Part shown: positions 1 through 10,087 of the stretch, one piece after another
How the letters are laid out: each line of letters opens with the position of its first letter
Position numbering within the stretch: the first letter of the stretch is position 1
Assembly (NCBI GenBank): GCA_029204045.2
Contig: CM055071.1
Span: forward strand, 21,779,449 to 21,843,448
Origin: Tillandsia leiboldiana
Taxonomy: Eukaryota > Streptophyta > Magnoliopsida > Poales > Bromeliaceae
Direction: 5' to 3'
Length of the DNA stretch: 64,000 nucleotides
The notes under the pieces: generated by a model
Seen by the model: only the letters and a program-made list of their open reading frames with translations
The model's database searches: none
What the model was told of the DNA's origin: nothing
Translations under genes and position numbers: made by a program

Positions 1-1597
1 GGATTCCGGCCGGCTGGGTTCTGGCCGGTGGGACTTGGACCAAAAGGTCCCTCTCGGTGCAAGGAGTCTTCTGGTGGCGGTGGCCGGCGACCCCAGTGAG
101 CGGCGGCGCCGGTTGGGTGGATTCCGGCGAAGTGCACAAGAGGCCGGTTCTAGGGCATCCCCGTACGGCGTGGGTCACTCCGCCGATCTTCCTCAAACTT
201 CGCAGGTGAGTTGCAGTCGATGAGGGATGAGGATCAACGGTACCGATCGTGTTTTCAACGGTCGGAAGAAGTGAGGACCGAGTTCGTCGGAAACTAATTT
301 CTTCCGGCGACCTAATGCTTCCGCCGGCAACAGGGACGGCGCCAAGGGCTTAGGCTGCACCAGCATGATCTTACGAGGTCAGAAGAGGAAAAGGAGGGTC
401 CCTAGGCCATTTTATTGTAATAAGTTCAACCACTTACCTCGCCGGAATAAAAGAAGAAGAAGCTTCTTCCCGCGGCGGCGCACGGCGGTGCCAGACCTCG
501 GGTTCACTTCAGCTCGGCCTCGACCATACAGGGGATCTCCCAGAGGACGCTAGGGAACCCCCAGAACCCTCGGTGAGCAACCCTTCCTTTCCAACCCGAG
601 ATGAAGGGTTTCTTGATTCTTTTCTTCACCGGCGACGGGGTGGCGGCGGCCGGTGCGCGACCCTCCGTGGAGTGCGGTAGAGAGGAGGAAGAAGTTGGGA
701 GGTGCGGCTGGGGCAGCAGCTACGAGCTTAGGGATTAATGGAAACCCTAACCTCATATGTGTATATATAGAGTTTATGCATAATTGCATTTAAACCCTCC
801 ATCTCTTGATATTAGAAGATGAGTCCCTCCCAGCAGCTCATATTCACACTTAGGTCCCTTACCAAGCACTTGCACGGTTTTCGAGGCACAAACTATAGGG
901 TTTTCGCGTAATTTATCACGTTTTTCAGTATATTTTACGCTTTTCGAGACAACCGAGTTGTCAAACTGAAAAAATGGACACCGCCACGACGTCCGGCTCG
1001 ACGAGACCTATCAGGTAGCGATCTCTGATTTTCGCGAAGCTGCCCGGATAAAATCTCGGTCCATAATAACTGTGTCAAAATACAGTTTTCGCGCTTTTCG
1101 AGATTCCAGAGTCGTCAAACAGAATTTCCGTCAGTGCCATTGTGTCCAGAATGACGAAACCGTTCGAAATGACTACCTGGATCACTATATTCGGATTCCG
1201 AACAGTGAATTAGTCAATATATATTCGTCGGTGGTCTCGAAAAACCAGGGTTACTGTTCATCTACAGTAACTCACTTAAGTGCACTGTGCGCAGAGGACA
1301 CTGTTACTTGGTCGCGAGATTCTCCCACTTCTTAGTTGAATTCTGGAAGATCCGACCGTTCAGATCGAAAAGTGCTGAATATGAATCTCGCTCAGTTCGA
1401 CGAGACGATCGCACCGGTCAACCTCGGATTTCCAAGATCATGTCCGGATTGGAAAATAGCCTTTTTGTCTCGTAAATCGTGCAACTCGCACCATGGCAAT
1501 TGACTAAATAAATCAACGTAGGTCTTTTGAACCCGAAATCGACTACGATTCTGCTTTTAATCTATTTATTAAAAATAAAATATTTTGAGTCTTTACA
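1..1597 (-). repeat. 3' LTR of element K (partial)
   Basis: This is the final 1.6 kb, in window orientation, of the left LTR. It aligns base for base with 6099-7668 apart from scattered differences, most of them one-base insertions or deletions. A minus-strand TATATATA lies at 762-769, matching 6846-6853 in the other LTR. The ORFs here are unrelated to known proteins and not conserved in frame between the two copies, so I treat the stretch as non-coding. Confidence 0.85.
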
Positions 1598-1680
1598 TCA
1601 CTGTACAACCTTAAAAGAAGTTTCGTCCCCGAAACTTACAACTTAAAAAAAGTTTCATTCCCGGAGCTTACAGCCTGAAG
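1598..1680 (-). other. 3' internal end of element K (pol-tail/degenerate polypurine zone)
   Basis: Read on the minus strand, the interior ends with GTTTCGGGGACGAAACTTC, a T-run and AAGG, then a short non-purine stretch, then the LTR start TGTAA. Del/Tekay elements typically carry a very similar block at the pol stop just before a G-rich polypurine tract. The purine tract is degraded here. A second, weaker copy lies at about 1646-1672 and a third at about 2636-2665, so this end of the element seems to have been duplicated internally. Confidence 0.55.
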
Positions 1681-3300
1681 TCATACTCTATGAAACTGCT
1701 CAGACCAGAAGCTAATCGAGGGCTACAAGTCAGTCGCAAGGTATCTACAAATCTAAGGTTACTAATTTAGACCCAATCTGATACTCCTCATTACAGGGCA
1801 GGGTATTTCCTCAGTTCTTTTCGATCGTCCGTTGCCTGCAGCCAACGTGCTTACCCAAAAGAACAGCGGAATACCAAGGTTTGTCGCCGACAACAAGTTG
1901 GGGACGCAACTCCCACCAGAAGGTATATCACATACTTCCCAACACAATCTCAGTGCCAGAAACATAACTTTTATCAAGGATTACTACAGCCTTGTGGTCA
2001 CAAACATCGCCATGATTAACACATAGGCGAGTCCACGTCGATCCACAAAACCTGTGCAAAAGGTGGGGTCAATTTGCATCCGTCCCAAACAGGGTTACCA
2101 TCGGGCCCATAGGCCAACGAATTAAGACACGGGGACACTGAAGGGTCAGCAACTTGTTCAACCTCTAAGCAAACTGTGAGGCTAGTGCAATAATAGCAGT
2201 CATCTACTGCTATGCCATCAGCTGGACGATTACGAAGAGAACAGTGATTTAACTGTTAACCACCGTAACTGATCCGAGCACTCTGGCTCCATTGAAACAT
2301 CAGCCCACAGCCGAAACCACGACCGCGGCTAACCCCGCACTAACAACGATCCCAAAAACCAGAGTGCGTACGACTAATAACCGAAACAACGAGACTCAAC
2401 TGTGTGAAACACACCTGAGCTCCAAACCACTATGCCAATACCTACGCTCTCTTGTGAACACAAGTCATCCTAGGGTTCGTTCCTAACCAAATACCCAGGT
2501 ATCGGATCGGAAAGGCGGAGGTTTGTGCATCGGAAACTGTGCAATTCACGCACCGGTATGCAAATCGCTAAGGTTAGATCTGCTTTCTCGCCCGCGAGCA
2601 CACTAGAATTTCTCGAGTGCTACATCACTCACACCTTAAAAGAAGTTTCATCCCCGAAACTTAAATACGCCAGGGATCCAATACATGGGAAAAGTGGCCA
2701 AACATATCCGACTTGCGCTTCCCATTGGCCTTGCGCCCCTCGTGATCTGTACTGCTTCACAATCACAAACTCGCAACCCAAAACCTCAAGACTATGCCTT
2801 GGTCATGGGGAGCTGGCGACAAAACCCGAGAAGCACGGTCCTACTTCCGTCTTGGCACCCAAGGGGGTGCGACACTCTGATTAACCTCTACCGCTCGGTC
2901 CCAAACCATTGCCCTTCCAAGCACCATACACTGAGCCGAGCTGCATACCCCCAGGCCAACGATCACATTCCCAACTAGGAGTATTTAAGCTCTAGGTCCG
3001 CTCAACAAAAGGAAGAAATCAAGCCCAAACGAACAAGATTTGCTAGTCCCAGTGGTCTCTTTCTCGACCCCAGGGGGAAATCCCAAGACCCCCACAACAA
3101 CACTACTACACGAGCCCAAACAACACGACTACACAAACGCGACAACCGAGCTAAACCGAGAAACAAAACTTAACCCGTACTCACACCCCCACAAGTCAGT
3201 TTCTAGACTCCGCTAGTATAGCACTTAACCAACTATCGAGAAAACGGGACATATACTTTTCCCCCGCTCCCCCGATCACTCGCGTTCTACGCTTCTATGC
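1681..3300. other. Non-coding interior of LARD K
   Basis: No reading frame here matches a retroelement protein on either strand; open frames are short and lack domain motifs. A copy of the pol-tail block lies near 2636-2665. This is the region where gag-pol would be expected in an autonomous relative. Confidence 0.6.
1830..1847 (-). other. Hairpin with CTGCAG loop in element K
   Basis: On the minus strand the sequence reads CGTTG, GCTGCAGG, CAACG: a five-base perfect stem around a loop containing the palindrome CTGCAG. The same loop and the core of the stem occur between primer site and gag in elements C, D and E. In K one T-A pair of the stem is a C-G pair, a compensatory change. A role in RNA dimerisation or packaging is inference. 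Confidence 0.55.
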
Positions 3301-3593
3301 CTTATTCAATTCATTCCTTCGTAGCTAAGTGTGGTATCTCTGTCGATGTCGGACACTGACTCTGCGTCCCCGGCCGATGATCTAGTACGGGCCATGTCTG
3401 TCACACATCACAAGAGTCAACTTCCGACTACCCTACTATAACACAACCATAAAGTGAGAGAAAGGACTCAACATCCCCCCCCCTCCCTCGGTCACTCACG
3501 TTCTACAGTCCTATGCCCTACCCATTTCATTCATGTGTAGGCAAGTGAGGTGTTCCCGCGGATGTCGGCACTAACTGTTGTGATTGAAAGAAC
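3230..3593 (-). repeat. Degenerate ~210 bp tandem duplication in leader of K
   Basis: Two related segments of about 210 bp lie side by side. The stretch at 3268-3305 (C-rich run, then CACTCGCGTTCTACG, then TATGCC) recurs at 3476-3515 with changes. The following CTAAGTGTGGTATCTC-like and GATGTCGG segments also recur, at about 3320-3350 and 3540-3570. The repeat lies in the untranslated leader downstream of the primer site. Confidence 0.6.
3306..3395 (-). pseudogene. Possible relic of gag start (29 codons)
   Basis: A minus-strand ATG opens a 29-codon frame beginning MARTRSSAGDAE and closed by TGA. Many plant gypsy gag proteins begin with an MxRTR-type basic start, so this may be the stump of a lost gag. 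The frame is too short to test, lies within the duplicated leader and could be chance. No other gag motif follows. Confidence 0.3.
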
Positions 3594-3605
3594 TCTCTGA
3601 TACCA
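3594..3605 (-). promoter_or_regulatory. Primer binding site of element K
   Basis: On the minus strand TGGTATCAGAGA lies seven bases after the LTR end GTGACA. It matches 11 of 12 bases of the usual initiator-methionine tRNA primer site TGGTATCAGAGC, and it fixes the orientation of the element. Confidence 0.85.
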
Positions 3606-3612
3606 TTTAATC

Positions 3613-6600
3613 TGTCACGCCCCGGGGGTTTGTTTTAGCGGGAAACGATTCATTAAAAGTCGAATATTTGACGTGTAAATTTTTTTTTTTTTTTGTTTAA
3701 AAGAGAACCCCTCTTCCCCGGCACGTGCCCAGACCCGCCACACATACAGGATCACTCTGCAAACGGACAGAGTCTCCCCTGTACGTGCACGGCGTAGCGT
3801 CCAGTACATGTTCCAACTTACACAACCAATCAATCACAACAATTAGCATTCTAAACTAATAAAAGAAGAACTATGGCCGATCAATTTGGAAAGGATAAAT
3901 CCACAGTTTTGAAAGAGCGCCTACCCGGCGCTTACGTTTTGAAAGCCAGTTTCGAAATCAGCATAATCCACAAGGTTTGAAAACGGTGCCCACCCGACAC
4001 CAAGTTTTGAAATCCCTTTCGCAATCCATAAATTCACAGGTTTTGAAACCAGTGCCCACACGACACTTAGATTTTAAAAACGGTTTTCGCAATTTTCTTT
4101 GGCTTCTGCCCTCTTGATTTTCAAATGGCCAATAGAAATAAAAGAAAAAGTAACGCACAAGGGGCACTAAATGCAACCCGTACCGACATCCACGCCGACC
4201 CCACGAGGGTATCGCGAACCTCTCACATAACTACAATGCAATGAAAAACGAGAATGAAAGAAGAAATACAGTCCAGGTTCCCCAGCGACCCAGCTGCTCC
4301 TGTCCCGTCCTCACCACCGCCTACCTCTCCCCCGTCTGAACCCTGTCACGAAGTGGGATGTCAGTGACGCAAAAATAGTAGAGCAGGAGAATATAATAAA
4401 ACAAACCGTGAAGACAACCGGAGCAACCACCCTCCCAAGGAGGAAAGGCAACCTGTACACCTGCATCCTGTAATACCCGGACACGTCGTGACACACTAAA
4501 CCGACGGTCCATACCGTACCTGCAGAAACCCGACCACGCCGGACAACTAAACCGACGGGTCGCACCGCTCGCACCCTCGGCGTCTCAACCCCACCACTAA
4601 TAAGGGGCCCCACTACGTCACCTCGTGGGTATACACGGGTCATAGACCACTTTTCCGGAAAAGCGCACCCTTTGCGGTGGCCAAACCGCGGGTGCGCGTG
4701 TGACAGCCCTCGAGCCAAGTAACCATACCATCATCATGTCAGCATCATAATATATATAACAAAAGTAAAACGGCAACAGGTATGCTCAAAGTAAAACCGT
4801 AACATATGCGATCGAAAGTAACCCGCTATCATGTATAATCAAAAGGAAAACGACCGTCGGAAACCGACGCTAAACATTATGACGAAACCCATTAACATGC
4901 ATAAGCCATCACCCATCAATATTTAACCCAGTATGCTTAGAATTGACCCCGTCCAATATGATAGAGTTAGATGCTAGGACCAAGAAATAAAACCCACCTG
5001 AATGAAGCCGATCCCGAACTCCCGCTAGACTACCAGGAGGCTGGTGCTGAACTGCTGGGCCCTGAACAGAGACTGTAGTCAGAACTAGACTCACATATAC
5101 CCGTCCCGACGACACGACAGTAACGGAGTGTTTTATACGGGGCATATTGCCGATTTACCGCACAAATCTAACTCTCGATCAATGAGGACCTACTGAACTC
5201 TAACAAGATGCCTAGTAGGCGTGTAAAACGCTGTCTAAGGACAGCCAGCAAGTCCGAATCGCATTTTAGTCCAAAATGTATTTTTAATTTGCATAAAGTT
5301 ATTGCATTAATCCGATGTTTCGACTCGTTCTCAAAATCCGGGAGTCCAAAAGCTGCGCCGTAACTTTCAGCACATTTGTTACGACGAGACGGAGGCCGTG
5401 CTCGCAATATTTGGGCCGAGACCAGGCCCATTTACAAGTTGGCCCAAAACACAAGGGCTCCAAATTAGTAATGTTGCGACTTAATATATACTTGATCTGC
5501 AAGTGATCTAACTGGAGCATGGTATACAGTAGGGACTGAGGATAATGGGGGCTCACTTGCGCGCGTCGGAGGCCGGCCGGAAGTTCGCCGGAGCAAGGTG
5601 ATGAAACTCCAACCAAGCTAGAGCTCGGTTTGGCCGAATCTTGATCGGCTCGGGCCCTAGGCTTGAGCAGAGGCCAGTACAGTAGGAGAGTGCTCACGGG
5701 GGTGGCTCGGTCACTTCCCGACCCAACGCCGGCGACCCCGGGCGGCGATCGGCTGGAATCCGAGCTCTACGGCCACCTATAGAGCAACAAATGGGAAGTT
5801 TATGAGAAGGGTTCCTTGAGCCCATGCAAAGGCATGAAAGCGATGCCCTCGACCACGAGACCTTACCTGGGTGTTGGCCGGCGACTAGATGCGGCGACGG
5901 CGGCGCCGGCGGTAGGTGCTCGGATTGCCTTAAGGGTGCAATTACTGAGAAAAGGAAGTCCCACGTTAATATCCACATGCATTGGTTTGGAAAAGTTCCT
6001 ATGACCAATATCATCACATCTGGACAACTTACCCGCGTGGAACAACGCCGGCGGCGCGCGGTGGCGGGGCTCGGCAAGCTCGGGGGAGCTTTAATGGCGG
6101 ATTCCGGCCGGCTGGGTTCTGGCCGGTGGGACTTGGACCAAAAGGTCCCTCTCGGTGCAAGGAGTCTTCTGGTGTGGTGGCCGGCGACCCCAGTGAGCGC
6201 GGCGCCGTTGTGGATTCCGCGAAGTGCACAAGAGGCCGGTTCTAGGGCATCCCCGTACGCGTGGTCACTCCGCCGATCTTCCTCAAACTTCGCAGGTGAG
6301 TTGCAGTCGATGAGGAGATGAGGATCAACGGTACCGATCGTGTTTTCAACGGTCGGAAGAAGTGAGGACCGTTTCGTCGGAAACTAATTTCTTCCGGCGA
6401 CCTAATGCTTCCGCCGGCAACAGGGACGGCGCCAAGGGCTCAGGCTGCACCAGCATGATCCTTACGAGGTCAGAAGAGGAAAAGGAGGGTCCCTAGGCCA
6501 TTTTATTGTAATAAGTTCAACCACTTACCTCGCCGGAAAAAAGAAGAAGAAGCTTCTTCCCGCGGCGGCGCACGGCGGTGCCAGACCTCGGGTTCACTTC

Positions 6601-7668
6601 AGCTCGCCTCGACCATACAGGGGATCTCCCAGAGGACGCTAGGGAACCCCCAGAACCCTGGTGAGCAAACCCTTCCTTTCCAACCCGAGATGAGGGTTTC
6701 TTGATTCTTTTCTTTCACGGCGACGGGTGCGGCGGCCGGTGCGCGACCCTCCGTGGAGTGCGGTAGAAGGAGGAAGAAGTTGGGAGGTGCGGCTGGGGTA
6801 CAGCACTACGAGCTTAGGGATTAATGAAACCTAACCTCATATGTGTATATATAGAGTTTATGCATAATTGCATTTAAACCCTCCATCTCTTGATATTAGA
6901 AGATCAGTCCCTCCCAGCAGCTCATATTCACACTTAGTTCCTCACCAAGCACTTGCACGGTTTTTCGAGGCACAACTATAGGTTTTCGCGTAATTTACAC
7001 GTTTTTTCAGTATATTTACGCTTTTCGAGACAACCGAGTTGTCAAACTGAAAAATGAACACCGCCACGACGTCCGGCTCGACGAGACCTATCAGGTAGCG
7101 ATCTCTGATTTTCGCGAAGCTGCCCGGATAAAATCTCGGTCCAATAATAACTATGTCAAAATACAGTTTTTCGCGCTTTTTCGAGATTCCAGAGTCGTCA
7201 AACAGAATTTCCGTCAGTGCCATTGTGTCCAGAATGACGAAACCGTTCGAAATGACTACCTGGATCACTATATTCGGATTCCGAACAGTGAATTAGTCAA
7301 TATTGTAATCGTCGTGGTCTCGAAACCAGGGTTACTGTTCAGCTACAGTAACTCACTTAAGTGCACTGTGCGCAGAGGACACTGTTACATGGTCGACGAG
7401 ATTCTTCCACTTCTTAGTTGATTCTGGAAGATCCGACCGTCAGATCGAAAATGCTGAATAGAATCTCGCTCAGTTCGACAGACGATCGCAACACGGTCAA
7501 CTCGGATTTTCCAAGATCAGTCCGGATTGGAAAATAGCCTTTTTGTCCGTAAATCGTGCAACTCGCACACTGGCAATTGACTAAATAAATCACGTAGGTC
7601 TTTTGAACCCGAATCGACTACGATTCTGCTTTAATCTATTATTAAAATAAAATATTTTGAGTCTTACA
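3613..7668 (-). repeat. 5' LTR of element K, about 4.06 kb
   Basis: In window orientation it runs from TGTCACGCCCCGGG to GTCTTACA, giving TG...CA ends. Read on the minus strand it starts TGTAAGACTC and ends GGGGCGTGACA. A TATATATA box on the minus strand at 6846-6853 lies about 820 bp into the LTR. The half nearest the primer site (3900-4100) holds degenerate copies of a GTTTTGAAA...CCCACxCGACAC unit. Open frames inside are not conserved in the other LTR. Confidence 0.8.
6846..6853 (-). promoter_or_regulatory. TATA box in LTR of K
   Basis: TATATATA on the minus strand, preserved in both LTR copies (762-769 and here). It is placed as expected for the U3 promoter of a minus-strand element. Confidence 0.5.
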
Positions 7669-7915
7669 AGAGTTGCTAAACTTTCTTGTGTTGTTACTGC
7701 GAGTTTATAGTCAGCTAATGCTGTCCTAGGTGTATGAACAAATCTAGTTTATTAGGGAACTTCACAACCATAGCACCCAGTCATATGATGCTGTATGTTC
7801 ACCCAGATCTAGTAAAACCGCCGCAACTGGGCTAGGTTCATTTATTGCTTTAAGACATCCACACTTCACTTTACATTTCTATCCCTCCAACATAGTGTTT
7901 TCCTCGCCCGGATAG
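7669..7915. other. Unassigned segment between K and the gap
   Basis: 247 bp with no coding signal and no visible match elsewhere in the window. It should contain the target site duplication of K, starting at 7669, but the other copy is outside the window. It does not match the Sirevirus LTR, so the 5' LTR of element A is not here. Confidence 0.5.
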
Positions 7916-8015
7916 NNNNNNNNNNNNNNNNNNNNNNNNNNNNNNNNNNNNNNNNNNNNNNNNNNNNNNNNNNNNNNNNNNNNNNNNNNNNNNNNNNNNN
8001 NNNNNNNNNNNNNNN
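7916..8015. other. Assembly gap of 100 N
   Basis: Exactly 100 undetermined bases, a common convention for a gap of unknown size. The reading frame of the Sirevirus gag begins at once on the right side, while the left side is unrelated, so at least a gag start and a 5' LTR are missing. Confidence 0.98.
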
Positions 8016-9060
8016 TGTCGAGGCTACGGCCACATTGCAACGGAGTGTCCTAACAAGTATCCGGCAAAGAAGAAGGCGATGCAAGTCGTCACTTGGGATG
8101 ACAACTCAACGTCAAATGAGTCATCTTGGAGTGATGAGAAAAGAGCTCCACCCGCATTCCACGCGTCCGTATCTTCACCTTCATGTGCTTTATGGCAAGT
8201 ACATCCGAGTCGTTGTCCAACTCCGCTGTTGAAAAGAATGCAACGGACAATGAATCGGATGATTCGGAAGGTGAAGATTTTGCTTTAGCCTACCACAGAC
8301 TTTTGAGGGATTCAAAGAAAGCGGCTAAGCAAAACAAGAGTTTGAGAGGGAGGAAGAAGCAAAAAGAGCAACTTCTCTCTCAAACGCTCTTGAAGTGGAA
8401 AGGGAAAATCTGATAAAAGTAAATGTTTCCCTTCAAGAGTCCAATGAGCGTTTTGAGAAGGAACATAAAAATCTGGTGGATAAAGCGAATCACTTCTCAA
8501 AGCTCTACAACGAGGCTCGACAGGATAACCTGGAAATGACAAAGACCATTTTCCAACTCAAGGATGACTTACAGCGATTCTCTTCAGGAAGGAGTAAGTT
8601 GGATAGACTTCTTGGTCTTGGTCAATCAAATCGGTTCGGCCTCGGATACACTCAAACTGGAAACAGTCCAAGTTCGAGTGGGACAGTTTTTGTGCCTCAG
8701 TCGGTATCTCCTCCTCCGACACCGGAATTCAAGACAACAACGACAACAAACCTACTTCATCCTCTTTGGGATCGTCAAGATCTAAGGTATGTTTTCGTTG
8801 GTGTGTTTCAGGGCACATAAGAAGATATTGGCAAGACGGGAGTCGAACGCTCATCTCAAGGACCTCTTGCAACAACTACCAAAAAGGCTCCTCCCCCGAA
8901 AATCAAAGCAAAACTTTTCAAATGAAAAGAGACTTGGTAGTTCATCGCGCAGGAACGATTTCATCAAGGAACAACAATCGCTATAACAAGACGCCTTCAC
9001 CTAGGCATATAACTTCAACGACCATTACCGACGCACTCCAAAAGGGTTTGGGTGCGCAAA
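8016..9060 (+). pseudogene. gag: Sirevirus gag, C-terminal part, frameshifted
   Basis: The sequence opens inside a zinc knuckle (C-R-G-Y-G-H-I-A-T-E-C), whose first cysteine pair is partly in the gap. A charged, probably coiled-coil stretch follows (ALAYHRLLRDSKKAAKQNKS, then ERENLIKVNVSLQESNERFE), then a serine- and proline-rich part and a second damaged knuckle (CFRWCVSGHIRR). The match runs through at least four frames, with breaks near 8180, 8400, 8790 and 8830-8880. Gag would form the particle and bind RNA. In this form no full protein can be made. The frame breaks may be true decay or assembly errors. Confidence 0.75.
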
Positions 9061-9657
9061 GGTGAAATTTTCCCTTGTCTTGTTTCCAATGTTTCCTTGC
9101 ATGCATATGATAGTTCGTCTTGTCATCTGGATAGCGGTTGTTCCCGTCACATGACCGGTGACAAGAATAGTTTTCAAAATCTTGAGAAAATCTCCGGAGG
9201 ACTTGTTGTTTTCGGAGACGGTCGATCTTCCAAAATTGTTGGAAAAGGGACGGTAGCTATTCCAGATGGCCCGATTTTGAAAAACGTCTTATTTGTTGAT
9301 GGTCTTAAGACTAACCTCATAAGCATAAGTCAACTTTGCGATAATGGTTTTTCAGTTAACTTTTCATCTGTTGAATGCGTTGTAACTGATAAGGACCATG
9401 TCTTCTTTTTAAAAGGGGTTAGATCTGAAAACAATTGTTATGTTGTTCCTAATAAATTTTCTGAAAATTGTAACTTAGCCACTTTGAATAATGAAACTCT
9501 TTGGCATGAAAGGCTAGGTCACTTAAATTTTAAGGAACTTACTAGAATTTCAAACAAGGACGTGGTCAAGGGGGTTCCCAAACTTTATTTAAACAAAACG
9601 TTGTGTGTGGTGGTTGCCAAAAGGGAAAACAGTCTAGGACTGCTCACAAGAACTTGA
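9052..9657 (+). pseudogene. pol: Sirevirus pol: protease and pre-integrase part
   Basis: An open frame of 201 codons. Near residues 26-36 is the aspartic protease signature LDSGCSRHMTG (D-S-G catalytic triad), followed by protease-like strands up to about residue 140. The pre-integrase motif LWHERLGHLNFKELTR lies near residues 148-165. The zinc-binding CxxC that should follow is read out of frame: an extra TG near 9602-9606 shifts the frame, which resumes in the next segment. The protease would cut the Gag-Pol polyprotein. The frame is broken, so the product would be truncated. Confidence 0.85.
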
Positions 9658-10087
9658 ACCACGTTGGTACAAAACGGCCCTTGGAACTCTTGCACATGGA
9701 CTTAATGGGGCCGACCCGTCAACCATCTTTGGGAGGTAAATGGTATATTTTTTTATTGGTTGATGATTTCTCTCGGTATTCTTGGGTAGCATTTTTTAAA
9801 AGAGAAAGCTGATACTTTTGATTCTTTCACGAGATTTGCCTTCGTATTATGATTGAAAAGAATGAAAAGATCATTCGTGTTAGAAGTGATAGAGGTGGAG
9901 AATTCATTAATTCAAATAATTCAAAATTCATTGACTTTTGTACTTCAAACGGTATTAAGCATGAATTCTCTGCACCCTATACACCTCAACAGAATGGTGT
10001 TGTCGAGCGCAAGAACAGGGTTGTTCAAGAGATGGCGCGTGTGATGCTTCATAGCCGGAATTTACCGCTACATTTTGGGCTAAAGCT
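9603..10087 (+). pseudogene. pol: Sirevirus pol: integrase, frameshifted
   Basis: Two overlapping frames carry the integrase. The first (9603-9812) has C-G-G-C of the HHCC zinc finger and the start of the catalytic core, HMDLMGPTRQPS and LLVDDFSRYSW. A one-base error in a T-run near 9796 ends it. The core resumes at about 9849 with SDRGGEF and the strongly conserved YTPQQNGVVERKN. A further one-base loss near 10070 ends this frame at ALHF-like residues and moves the reading to the RT frame. The catalytic D, D and E residues are all visible. Breaks in homopolymers suggest possible sequencing error. Confidence 0.85.

Larger units (their letters stand above)
1..7668 (-). mobile_element. LARD-like non-autonomous Ty3/gypsy (Del/Tekay-type) element K, left LTR truncated by window edge
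   Basis: Two direct copies of one sequence (1-1597 and 6099-7668) end in the same TTACA. The right copy extends back to TGTCACGCCCCGGG at 3613, next to a reverse-complement methionine-tRNA primer site. The element therefore lies on the minus strand with a right 5' LTR of 4056 bp, an internal region of about 2.0 kb, and a left 3' LTR whose beginning lies outside the window. The internal region has no gag, protease, RT or integrase. Large LTRs around a short non-coding interior define LARDs, which depend on proteins of autonomous relatives. The end of the interior next to the 3' LTR resembles the pol-tail/polypurine zone of Del/Tekay gypsy elements. The lineage call is by motif only. Confidence 0.8.

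Noticed and set aside
4471..4484. TGTAATACCCGGACAC as a possible nested LTR start within the LTR of K
   Set aside because: No matching end, no target duplication and no similarity break was seen; kept as part of the K LTR.
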